Source: Lachnospiraceae bacterium | Lineage (GTDB): Bacteria; Bacillota; Clostridia; Lachnospirales; Lachnospiraceae | DNA: 64,000 bases | Assembly (NCBI GenBank): GCA_949383255.1 | Contig: CASJPF010000003.1 | Span: 1 to 64,000 of the forward strand | Reading direction: 5' to 3' | Shown here: piece by piece, positions 9,463 through 17,373 of the stretch | Layout of the letters: each line of letters opens with the position of its first letter | How positions within the stretch are numbered: the first letter of the stretch is position 1 | The notes under the pieces: generated by a model | Databases searched by the model: none | Told to the model about the DNA's origin: nothing | What the model saw: the letters and a program-made list of their open reading frames with translations, nothing else | Made by a program: the position numbers and the translations under genes

Positions 9463-11877
9463 ATGCAGTACGGATATTTTGATGATGAGAAGAGAGAGTA
9501 TGTGATTACCCGACCCGACACCCCTGCTCCGTGGGCAAATTATTTGGGCTCCCCAGAATATGGAGCAATTATTTCTAACAATGCGGGTGGTTATAGTTTT
9601 GCAAAGTCTGGTGCAAACGGCAGAATTTTGCGCTATGTGTTTAATGGATTTGATCAGCCAGGGCGTTATATTTATCTGCGCGACAATGACAGCCAGGATT
9701 ACTGGTCTGCGTCATGGCAGCCAGTTGGAAAAGATTTAGATTCCTACCAGAGCAAATGTCATCATGGGACAGCATATACCAGAATAGAGGCAGATTACAG
9801 TGGTATTCATTCAGAGGCACTTTACTATGTGCCACTTGATAAATCCTATGAAGTGTGGAATTTAAAAGTAACAAATAATTCTGATACAACAAGAAAGTTA
9901 AATATTACTGGATATGCAGAGTTTACAAACAATAATAATTATGAACAGGATCAGGTCAACCTTCAATATTCAATGTTTATTACAAGAACTGCTTTTGAAA
10001 AGGACCGTATTCGCCAGACAATACACGGAAATCTGGATGGACTAGAGGATGGAGAGGAAGTTGACAACAAACTTGCAATTGACCGTTTCTTTGGACTGGC
10101 AGGATCCGAGGTCGCTTCCTACTGTGGAGACCGAGAGAAATTTATTGGACGTTATCACGGTTATGGAAATCCTGTAGGCGTAATTAATGGAGATCTTGGC
10201 GGAGCGTTAAGCTATAACGAAAATGCTTGTGGCGCTCTTACAACTACATTGACACTAACAGCAGGAGAGACAAAAGAAATTGTTTTTATTCTGGGAATGA
10301 AATACAAAGAGGAAGCGGACAAGATTCTTGAGAGTTATCAAAATCCGTCAGAGACCTGCACAAAGGAGCTAGAGGAGCTTATTTCTTACTGGCATGAAAA
10401 ATTGTCCCATTTTCAGGTAAAAACACCAAGCCCAGCATTTGATACAATGATTAATACTTGGAATGCCTACAACTGTTTTATGACTTTTATTTGGTCGCGG
10501 GCTGCTTCTTTTATTTACTGTGGTCTTAGAAATGGTTATGGCTATCGTGATACTGTGCAGGATATTCAGGGGATTATTCACTTAGCACCTGATATGGCAG
10601 TTGAAAAAATCCGGTTTATGCTCTCTGCGCAGGTGGATAATGGCGGCGGACTTCCACTTGTAAAATTTACACATAATCCCGGGCACGAGGATACACCTGA
10701 TGACGCTTCTTATGTGCAGGAGACAGGACACCCAGCATATAGAGCAGATGATGCACTTTGGCTGTTCCCTACCGTTTATAAATATGTGTCAGAATCTGGA
10801 AACTTGGCATTTATAGACGAAGTGATTCCGTTTGCCAACAAGGGCGAAGGAACAGTGTATGAGCATTTAAAGCGCGCAATTGATTTTTCTATGAATCATT
10901 TAGGACCACATGGAATGCCGGCAGGACTTTATGCGGACTGGAATGATTGTCTGCGCCTTGGAAAAGATGGAGAATCCTCCTTTGTAGCGTTTCAATACTA
11001 TTATGCAATGACAATTTTGAAAAAATTTGCTTCTTATAAAAAAGATAACACTTATATAAAATACCTTGATGAGAAACAAGAACAATTGGGCGACTTAATA
11101 CAGAAACTTTGTTGGAATGAGGACCGATTTATTAGAGGGTTTACAGAAAAAGGCGAGGTTATTGGAAAAAGGACAGACAAGGAAGCAAACATGTGGTTGA
11201 ATCCGCAGAGTTGGGCTGTTATCAGTGGATTTGCTACAGATGCGCAAGCAGATTCAGCATTAAATCTGGTAAATGAACGATTAAACACAGAATACGGTGC
11301 AATTCTTATGGATCCTCCTTATCATGTGGATGCGTTTGATGGTGCGCTGGCGGTGATTTACAATGCGGGTGTCAAGGAAAATGCAGGTATTTTCTCACAG
11401 TCTCAGGGGTGGATTATTCTTGCGGAAGCGCTGCGAGGACATGGAGAGCGGGCATTTAATTATTTTATGGAAAATGCGCCTGCTGCCCAGAATGACAGAG
11501 CAGAAATCCGCAGGTTGGAACCCTATTGTTATGGTCAGTTCACTGAGGGAAAAGCAAGTCCGCATTTTGGACGCTCTCACGTGCATTGGCTGACAGGCAC
11601 CGCTTCGACAGTGATGGTTGGGTGTGTCGAGGGAATCCTTGGTATGCGCCCTGACTTTGGTGGATTGAAAATTGCGCCTTCCGTGCCCAAGGATTGGGAT
11701 CACTTTGAAATTGACAAGGACTTTAGAGGAAAGCATCTTCATATTGTTGTCCAAAATCCCGACCACGTTGAGTCTGGCTGCAAATCTTTGAAAGTAAACG
11801 GTCAGGAGATGGAAGGAAATTATATTCCAGCAGACATTCTTAAAGTAGAAAATGAAATAGAGTTGTTTTTGTCATAA
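9463..11877 (+). CDS. Cellobiose phosphorylase, GH94
   Basis: 804 residues, the usual size of cellobiose phosphorylases (about 810). The N-terminus (YGYFDDEKREYVITRPDTP, PWANYLGSPEYGAIISN) is the classical signature, and DWND at 492-495 (ADWNDCLRLG) holds the general-acid Asp. It would convert cellobiose and phosphate to alpha-glucose-1-phosphate plus glucose in the cytoplasm, saving ATP. It follows the first GH94 gene by 43 bases with AAGGAGAG before the ATG, so both are probably one operon. A pair for beta-1,3 and beta-1,4 disaccharides would suit mixed-linkage glucan or laminarin/cellulose breakdown. Confidence 0.88.
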   Translation: MQYGYFDDEKREYVITRPDTPAPWANYLGSPEYGAIISNNAGGYSFAKSGANGRILRYVFNGFDQPGRYIYLRDNDSQDYWSASWQPVGKDLDSYQSKCHHGTAYTRIEADYSGIHSEALYYVPLDKSYEVWNLKVTNNSDTTRKLNITGYAEFTNNNNYEQDQVNLQYSMFITRTAFEKDRIRQTIHGNLDGLEDGEEVDNKLAIDRFFGLAGSEVASYCGDREKFIGRYHGYGNPVGVINGDLGGALSYNENACGALTTTLTLTAGETKEIVFILGMKYKEEADKILESYQNPSETCTKELEELISYWHEKLSHFQVKTPSPAFDTMINTWNAYNCFMTFIWSRAASFIYCGLRNGYGYRDTVQDIQGIIHLAPDMAVEKIRFMLSAQVDNGGGLPLVKFTHNPGHEDTPDDASYVQETGHPAYRADDALWLFPTVYKYVSESGNLAFIDEVIPFANKGEGTVYEHLKRAIDFSMNHLGPHGMPAGLYADWNDCLRLGKDGESSFVAFQYYYAMTILKKFASYKKDNTYIKYLDEKQEQLGDLIQKLCWNEDRFIRGFTEKGEVIGKRTDKEANMWLNPQSWAVISGFATDAQADSALNLVNERLNTEYGAILMDPPYHVDAFDGALAVIYNAGVKENAGIFSQSQGWIILAEALRGHGERAFNYFMENAPAAQNDRAEIRRLEPYCYGQFTEGKASPHFGRSHVHWLTGTASTVMVGCVEGILGMRPDFGGLKIAPSVPKDWDHFEIDKDFRGKHLHIVVQNPDHVESGCKSLKVNGQEMEGNYIPADILKVENEIELFLS

Positions 11878-11885
11878 GAAAGTAC

Positions 11886-11970
11886 AATCGAGTAGGTAAA
11901 GTTACTTCCCCTACTCGCGCGCTGGGTGTCCGTCAGCTTTGCTGACATGATTCATTTGGATACCCATGTG
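11886..11970 (-). repeat. Structured intergenic repeat, GAGTAGGG family (copy 2)
   Basis: Reverse orientation. CGAGTAGG (11889-11896) pairs with CCTACTCG (11910-11917). Next to it GGGTGTCC (11924-11931) pairs with GGATACCC (11958-11965) around an inner stem GTCAGC-ttt-GCTGAC (11932-11946). It lies between convergent genes and probably ends both transcripts. Confidence 0.7.
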
Positions 11971-12035
11971 TATAATAAGAGCGCTTGCTGCAACAAGCGC
12001 CCTGTGTAAAAAGTGAAAAAAAGAAGAGAGATGAA

Positions 12036-12779
12036 CTACCATGTTTTGTGATAATGACGGTCACGATATTTCTTGGGAGTGAGACCAACATATTTTTCAA
12101 AGGTCTGGATAAAATGACTTTGTGAGGAGAACGCAAGGTAATTAGCAATATCAATCAAACTATAATCGGAGTATTTGAGAAGGTTTTCAGCCTTCTCAAT
12201 TTTTTTCTCGCGGATATAATCGCTGATAGAAACACCAAGATTTTGTTTAAAGAGGCGCGACAGATAGCTTGGTGACAGTGTCGTGTAGTCTGCCAGTTCA
12301 TTGATGGTGATCCGCTCGTTAATATGGCTGTAGATATAATCTGTGCAAAGCATAATCGGTTTGGAAAGAATTGTGTTTTTTTGTAACACAAGCATTTTTC
12401 CTGTGAAGTCAAGCACCATATCTTGATGTAAATCTGCGATAGCTTGAATCGTAGTGCAGGAGTCCATTTTTAAGATATAGAAATCGCTAAGCCGATAAGC
12501 TTGTTCTAGCTCTAGCCCTCCCTCTACACAATGTCGTGTGATAAGAGCGACTGTGACAATAAAATGATATTTTTGATTTGTCAGTGGGTTTTTGGATAAC
12601 ACTCCCATTCCTTCAGGATTGGTAAAATCACCCTGATTTAGATTTTCTCGGACAAATTCCATATCACCGCTTTTAACAGCAGTATAAAAGGAATATTCTT
12701 CCTCCATTGGACGATGATATGCTTCTGATTCATTATCATACAGCTCTCGTCGATACCATTCGCTTCTTAAACTGTTCAT
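12036..12779 (-). CDS. AraC-family transcriptional regulator
   Basis: 247 residues. The last 100 hold the two HTH motifs of AraC regulators (ITINELADYTTLSPSYLSRLFKQ and SLIDIANYLAFSSQSHFIQTF, ending GLTPKKYRDR). The N-terminal half is a helical domain without an obvious cupin motif, as in many Firmicutes sugar regulators. It is divergently transcribed from the sugar ABC importer across a 197-base AT-rich gap, so it most likely controls the importer and perhaps the phosphorylases in response to an imported oligosaccharide. Effector unknown. Confidence 0.9.
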   Translation of the reverse strand: MNSLRSEWYRRELYDNESEAYHRPMEEEYSFYTAVKSGDMEFVRENLNQGDFTNPEGMGVLSKNPLTNQKYHFIVTVALITRHCVEGGLELEQAYRLSDFYILKMDSCTTIQAIADLHQDMVLDFTGKMLVLQKNTILSKPIMLCTDYIYSHINERITINELADYTTLSPSYLSRLFKQNLGVSISDYIREKKIEKAENLLKYSDYSLIDIANYLAFSSQSHFIQTFEKYVGLTPKKYRDRHYHKTW

Positions 12780-12855
12780 AGTTTTCCTCCTTCATAACCA
12801 AAAATTTAATTCTTTTTTCCACATTTTTTAACATAATTATAATTATGTCATGATT

Positions 12856-12883
12856 TTGATATTTTTACAACTGATTTTATATA
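12856..12883 (+). promoter_or_regulatory. Candidate promoter of the sugar importer operon
   Basis: TTGATA (12856-12861), a 16-base spacer and TATATA (12878-12883) lie in the AT-rich gap between the AraC gene and the binding-protein gene. The match is moderate; no operator repeat for the AraC protein was recognised. Confidence 0.35.
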
Positions 12884-12976
12884 AGAAATATACAATGTGC
12901 ACTATAATCAGTCTTGTAAGTTCGATGTAACGATTTTGTTACCTAAAAAAATAATAGACCAAGGGAGGAATTTAAG

Positions 12977-14434
12977 ATGAAGAAAAAAATCATTAGCAGT
13001 TTATTGGCAGTGTCTATGATTATGACAGCGCTTACAGGATGCGGGGGAGGCGATAAGCCGTCCAATGATGCACAGGGGGCAGCCACATCATCCGGCAATG
13101 AAACAGCGGCGCCGTCATCATCTGGCAATGAGGATGCAGCAGAACCAGCACCTGCAACGGACGAAGGAAAAGTCATTAATATTTATAGTTTTAATGATGA
13201 GCTTCGCACACGTATCACGGCAGTTTATCCTGAGATTGAGAGCACGTCAGAAGACGGGACTTCCTCAACCTTAAAGGATGGAACAGAGATTCGTTGGATT
13301 ATCAATCCAAATCAAGATGGTGTATATCAGGATAAGCTTGATGAGGCGCTTGGTAATCAGTTGACCGCAGCCGATGACGATAAGGTTGATATTTTTGCGG
13401 CTGAGCTGGATTACATTGTCAAGTACACGGATGCAGATATTGACGCTGCAATGCCACTTGAGTCTTTGGGAATCAATCCTGATACCGATCTGGCAGATCA
13501 GTTTGAATTTACAAAGACTGTTGCAAGCGATCAGAATGGTGTGATGAGAGCTTCCACATGGCAGGCATGTCCGGGTGTTCTAGTGTATCGCCGTGACATT
13601 GCAAAGGAAGTTTTTGGCACAGATGATCCTGTAGAAATTGGTAAAAAGACGCAAGACTGGGATACGATGAAAGCGACAGCAGAGGAGTTGAAAGCAAAGG
13701 GATATTATGCATTCTCAAGCTATGCAGATACATTCCGTACATATAACAATAGTATGGAAGAAGCATGGGTAGCACCTGGAGAGACGGTTATTCGAGTTGA
13801 CCAGAAGATTCTTGACTGGGTTGAGGATTCTAAAGAGTGGAAGGAAGCAGGCTACTTTGACCCTACTGTAAAGGGGCAGTGGAATTCAGACTGGTTTACA
13901 GCAATGAGTTCTAGCGCTAAGGTATTTGCATTCTTGTTCCCAGCATGGGGAATTGACACACAGTTGAAACCAAACTGGGATGGTGAAGAAGGCGCATGGG
14001 CTGTTACAAATGCACCATTGTCATATAATTGGGGCGGAACATTCGTTCTTGCGGCAGAAGGAACAGACAATCCACAGCATGTAAAGGATATTCTTCTTGC
14101 ATTGACAGCAAACAAGGACAATCTGACAAAGATTTCAAAAGAGTATGCAGATTTTACAAATGCGAAATCTGTTATGCAGGCAGCAGCACAAGATGACGCT
14201 TTTGCATCAGATTTTCTGGGTGGGCAAAATCCGTACACTTACTTTACACCTGGCGCAGACGCAATCAAGATGGCTCCACTGTCAGCATATGATCAGGGAT
14301 GTGTAGAATTGATTCAGAATACATTTGGTGATTATCTTCAGGATCAGATTGACTATGACAAGGCAAAAGAAAACTTTGAGACAGCAATTAGAGAGCGCTA
14401 TCCTGAAATTACAGAGATTCAGTGGCCAGAATAA
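12977..14434 (+). CDS. Carbohydrate ABC transporter substrate-binding lipoprotein (family 1)
   Basis: A 485-residue extracytoplasmic binding protein. A lysine-rich signal peptide ends in a lipobox (ALTGC, lipidated C22), followed by a Ser/Gly/Ala-rich linker and then the two-lobed family-1 fold (segments such as PNQDGVYQDKLDEAL and GYYAFSSYADTF). It should deliver oligosaccharides to the two permeases directly downstream. AAGGGAGG precedes the ATG. No ATPase is encoded here, as is common in Firmicutes where a shared MsmK-type ATPase energises many importers. A hairpin follows the stop. Confidence 0.92.
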   Translation: MKKKIISSLLAVSMIMTALTGCGGGDKPSNDAQGAATSSGNETAAPSSSGNEDAAEPAPATDEGKVINIYSFNDELRTRITAVYPEIESTSEDGTSSTLKDGTEIRWIINPNQDGVYQDKLDEALGNQLTAADDDKVDIFAAELDYIVKYTDADIDAAMPLESLGINPDTDLADQFEFTKTVASDQNGVMRASTWQACPGVLVYRRDIAKEVFGTDDPVEIGKKTQDWDTMKATAEELKAKGYYAFSSYADTFRTYNNSMEEAWVAPGETVIRVDQKILDWVEDSKEWKEAGYFDPTVKGQWNSDWFTAMSSSAKVFAFLFPAWGIDTQLKPNWDGEEGAWAVTNAPLSYNWGGTFVLAAEGTDNPQHVKDILLALTANKDNLTKISKEYADFTNAKSVMQAAAQDDAFASDFLGGQNPYTYFTPGADAIKMAPLSAYDQGCVELIQNTFGDYLQDQIDYDKAKENFETAIRERYPEITEIQWPE

Positions 14435-14442
14435 AACCATTG

Positions 14443-14468
14443 ACTGCGGTGCATTTGTGCACCGCAGT
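14443..14468 (+). terminator. Hairpin between binding-protein and permease genes
   Basis: ACTGCGGTGCA, a 4-base loop and TGCACCGCAGT make a perfect 11-bp stem without a T tract. In binding-protein operons such hairpins usually protect the upstream message or cause partial termination, so the binding protein is made in excess over the permeases. Confidence 0.75.
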
Positions 14469-14494
14469 ATTTAGAAAGAAGGGAGAGATAGCTT

Positions 14495-15445
14495 ATGAAA
14501 CAAAAACGTAAAAAGATAGACTACTCGAAGTGGGGATATATTTTTATTCTTCCGTTTTTTGCATGTTTCTTTATTTTTTCGCTCATCCCATTGATCGATA
14601 CAATCCGATACAGCTTTTTTGAATATTATCGTTCTGGATTGAAGCAAATTGGTCCTAATTTTATCGGGATGGAAAATTATGCCAGTCTGCTGCAATCCGA
14701 TATGTTAAAATATGCAGGAAATACTTTGATTTTGTGGCTGATTGGCTTTGTTCCGCAAATTGTTATCGCACTTTTGCTCGCTTCTTGGTTTGTAGATGCG
14801 CGGCTTAAGATTCACGGCCAGCAGTTCTTTAAGGTAGTAATTTATCTGCCCAATCTAATTATGGCTTCTGCGTTTGCAATGTTGTTCTTCACATTGTTTT
14901 CAAACAAGGGACCTATCAATTCTATTCTGTTGTCTATGGGTCTAACAGAAAGTCCAATTGATTTTATGGGGACTGTATTTGGCACAAGGTCATTGATTGG
15001 CGTAATGAACTTTTTAATGTGGTTTGGAAATACGACAATTATGCTGATGGCGGCAATTATGGGTATTAGCCCAGATATCTTTGAGGCGTCAGAGATTGAT
15101 GGCTGTAATAGTATACAGAGATTTTTCTACATAACCCTTCCAATGATTCGTCCAATTCTTGCATACACATTAATTACTTCAATTATTGGTGGTCTGCAAA
15201 TGTTTGATGTACCACAGATTTTAACGAATGGTCAAGGTAGTCCAGACAGAACATCTACAACATTGATTATGTTCCTCAACAATCATTTAAAGAGCAAGAA
15301 TTATGGTATGGCGGGTGCGTTGTCTGTTTATCTGTTTATCGTGAGCGGTATCTTATGCTTTATTGTATATAAGATAACCAATGATGATGATCCAGATGGT
15401 TCTAAGGCAGCTGCAAAGAAGAGAAAAAGGATGGAAAGGAGATAA
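14495..15445 (+). CDS. Sugar ABC transporter permease, MalF/UgpA type
   Basis: 316-residue inner-membrane protein with about six helices. The first is at 16-38 (YIFILPFFACFFIFSLIPL). The cytoplasmic EAA loop that docks to the ATPase is recognisable around EASEIDGCNSIQRFFYITLPM (about 206-226). Second gene of the importer operon, with GAAGGGAGAG before the ATG. The C-terminus ends in a Lys/Arg-rich tail. The second permease begins 4 bases after its stop. Confidence 0.92.
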   Translation: MKQKRKKIDYSKWGYIFILPFFACFFIFSLIPLIDTIRYSFFEYYRSGLKQIGPNFIGMENYASLLQSDMLKYAGNTLILWLIGFVPQIVIALLLASWFVDARLKIHGQQFFKVVIYLPNLIMASAFAMLFFTLFSNKGPINSILLSMGLTESPIDFMGTVFGTRSLIGVMNFLMWFGNTTIMLMAAIMGISPDIFEASEIDGCNSIQRFFYITLPMIRPILAYTLITSIIGGLQMFDVPQILTNGQGSPDRTSTTLIMFLNNHLKSKNYGMAGALSVYLFIVSGILCFIVYKITNDDDPDGSKAAAKKRKRMERR

Positions 15446-15449
15446 GATA

Positions 15450-16295
15450 ATGAAATCAAAAGGATATAATAGTTTTCGTACTATTTTTGCACATGTATTA
15501 CTTGTTATACTGTCATTTATGTGTCTGTTTTTCTTCTATATCCTGTTTGTCAATTCGACACGTTCCCATGCGGATTTACAGAAAGGGTTTTCTGCATTGC
15601 CCGGGAGCCATTTTTTGACAAATTTAAAAAATGTGACAAATGATGGAACCTTTCCGATGGTGCGCGGTATTATAAACAGTTTGATTGTCTCTGGCTGCTC
15701 AGCGGCAATCTGTACTTATTTTTCCGCTTTGACTGCATATGGACTTTATGCCTATGATTTTAAATTAAAAAAGATTGCATTTACATTTATTATGGCGATT
15801 CTTGTAATGCCAACGCAAGTTACAGCAATGGGATTTCTGCGTTTGATAACAAAGATGGGTATGAATGATTCTCTGCTTCCTCTGATTATTCCTTCAATTG
15901 CATCACCCTCTGTATTCTATTTTATGTACAGTTATTTACAGTCATCGCTTCCACTCTCATTAGTTGAGGCGGCAAGAATTGATGGCTCCAAGGAATTTCG
16001 TACTTATAACCAGATTGTTCTCCCAATTATGAAACCGGCGATAGCAGTGCAGGCAATCTTTACCTTTGTGGGATCTTGGAATAATTACTTCGTTCCAGCG
16101 CTGGTAATCCAGTCAAAGGATAAGATGACCGTGCCAATTCTTATCGCGCTTCTTCGAGGAGCTGATTATATGAATCGTGATATGGGAAAAATATACATGA
16201 TGATTATGGTGGCAATTGTTCCAATTATTCTTGTATATTTGATTCTCTCAAAGTATATTATCGCAGGTGTGACACTCGGCGGTGTCAAAGGATAA
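15450..16295 (+). CDS. Sugar ABC transporter permease, MalG/UgpE type
   Basis: 281 residues with six predicted helices and the EAA loop VEAARIDGSKEFRTYNQIVLP (about 172-192). It forms the channel with the preceding permease. I start at the ATG at 15450, just after GGAAAGGAGATAAG, rather than at an earlier in-frame start inside the previous gene. Last of the three importer genes; a hairpin follows. Confidence 0.92.
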   Translation: MKSKGYNSFRTIFAHVLLVILSFMCLFFFYILFVNSTRSHADLQKGFSALPGSHFLTNLKNVTNDGTFPMVRGIINSLIVSGCSAAICTYFSALTAYGLYAYDFKLKKIAFTFIMAILVMPTQVTAMGFLRLITKMGMNDSLLPLIIPSIASPSVFYFMYSYLQSSLPLSLVEAARIDGSKEFRTYNQIVLPIMKPAIAVQAIFTFVGSWNNYFVPALVIQSKDKMTVPILIALLRGADYMNRDMGKIYMMIMVAIVPIILVYLILSKYIIAGVTLGGVKG

Positions 16296-16315
16296 ATCTG
16301 TGCAATGAAATGAAC

Positions 16316-16341
16316 GCCCCAACGGCCTTGGCTGTTGGGGT
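16316..16341 (+). terminator. Hairpin after the importer permeases
   Basis: GCCCCAACgGCC-tt-GGCtGTTGGGG forms a strong stem with one internal mismatch. The following TGTCTTAAAAA has only a short T run, so it may be a leaky terminator or a processing hairpin before the next lipoprotein gene. Confidence 0.6.
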
Positions 16342-16374
16342 GTCTTAAAAATAAAAAGAATCAGGAGGTGTGTT

Positions 16375-17343
16375 ATGGTGCGGAAAAAATACAGGATGCT
16401 TTTGGCGGTGGCAGTGCTTGTATCGTTTGGAACCGGGTGTCAGTCAAAAGATGCAAATAGAAATACACAAATCTATTACTCCGCGATTGAAGACGGGGAT
16501 TATTATGAGGGATGGGCAAGTCAACTGCAGGAGCAGGCAGCGGCATGTGGTGCTTCCTTTGATGTAGGATACGCCCAGAACTCTGTGGAGACACAAGATG
16601 CGCAGATAAAGAGCGCCGTTGCAAGTGGATGCGATGTGTTTCTGTGTGGTCCAGTCTCGCCAGACACAGCGACGGAGATCAAGGCAGCGGCAGGGAACAC
16701 ACCGATTGTCTTTATTAACAATGCGCCGGAGGATAAGGTATTGGAGAAGAATCGCTATATTTATGTGGCATCGGATGAATATATGGCAGGGCAATATCAG
16801 GCAGAATATATTCTGGAAAAGTTTAGCCAAAAACAAGAAATCAATATTGTAGTGCTGAAGGGACCAAAGGATGCATCAGGCGCGGTTGGCAGAACAAAAG
16901 GACTCAAACAAACGCTGAAAGCCAGTGGAAAGAAAATTAATTATGTTTTTGAGGATTATGCTGATTGGAATAATGAGAAGGCACAAGAATTGATGGAGTT
17001 GTTTTTAAGAACAGGGCAGCCTGTTGACTGTGTGGCGGCAAACAATGATGATATGGCGCTTGGTGGTCTAGCGGCATTTGAGCAGGCAGGATTTAACACA
17101 GATGAAATATTGTTTTTGGGGGTAGATGCTTCTGCGGGCGGTTGTCAGGCAATTGTAGAGGGAAGAATGGATTTCACAGTCTATCAGCCCACTACAGCAC
17201 AGATTACTTCCGCTGTGGAGGCGGCGGATAGACTGGCTTCGGGTAAGTCGATTGCAGATATGGAAGGTGCATCGGAGGATGGGAAATATATTTTGATACC
17301 ATTTGAGAAAGTGGATAGCCAAAATGTGACACAGTACCAATAG
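16375..17343 (+). CDS. Sugar-binding lipoprotein, type 1 periplasmic binding fold (RbsB-like)
   Basis: 322 residues. The signal peptide ends in a lipobox (FGTGC, lipid on C22) and is followed by a type 1 periplasmic-binding-protein fold as in ribose/galactose binding proteins (QIYYSAIEDGDYYEGW, SGCDVFLCGPVSPDTA, VAANNDDMALGGL). No cognate ABC permease or ATPase follows. Instead a chemoreceptor starts 30 bases downstream, so this may be a binding protein dedicated to chemotaxis or one that serves an importer elsewhere. AGGAGGTG lies 5 bases before the ATG. Confidence 0.88.
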   Translation: MVRKKYRMLLAVAVLVSFGTGCQSKDANRNTQIYYSAIEDGDYYEGWASQLQEQAAACGASFDVGYAQNSVETQDAQIKSAVASGCDVFLCGPVSPDTATEIKAAAGNTPIVFINNAPEDKVLEKNRYIYVASDEYMAGQYQAEYILEKFSQKQEINIVVLKGPKDASGAVGRTKGLKQTLKASGKKINYVFEDYADWNNEKAQELMELFLRTGQPVDCVAANNDDMALGGLAAFEQAGFNTDEILFLGVDASAGGCQAIVEGRMDFTVYQPTTAQITSAVEAADRLASGKSIADMEGASEDGKYILIPFEKVDSQNVTQYQ

Positions 17344-17373
17344 GCTTGTATAGGAAAGCGTGAGGAACAAATT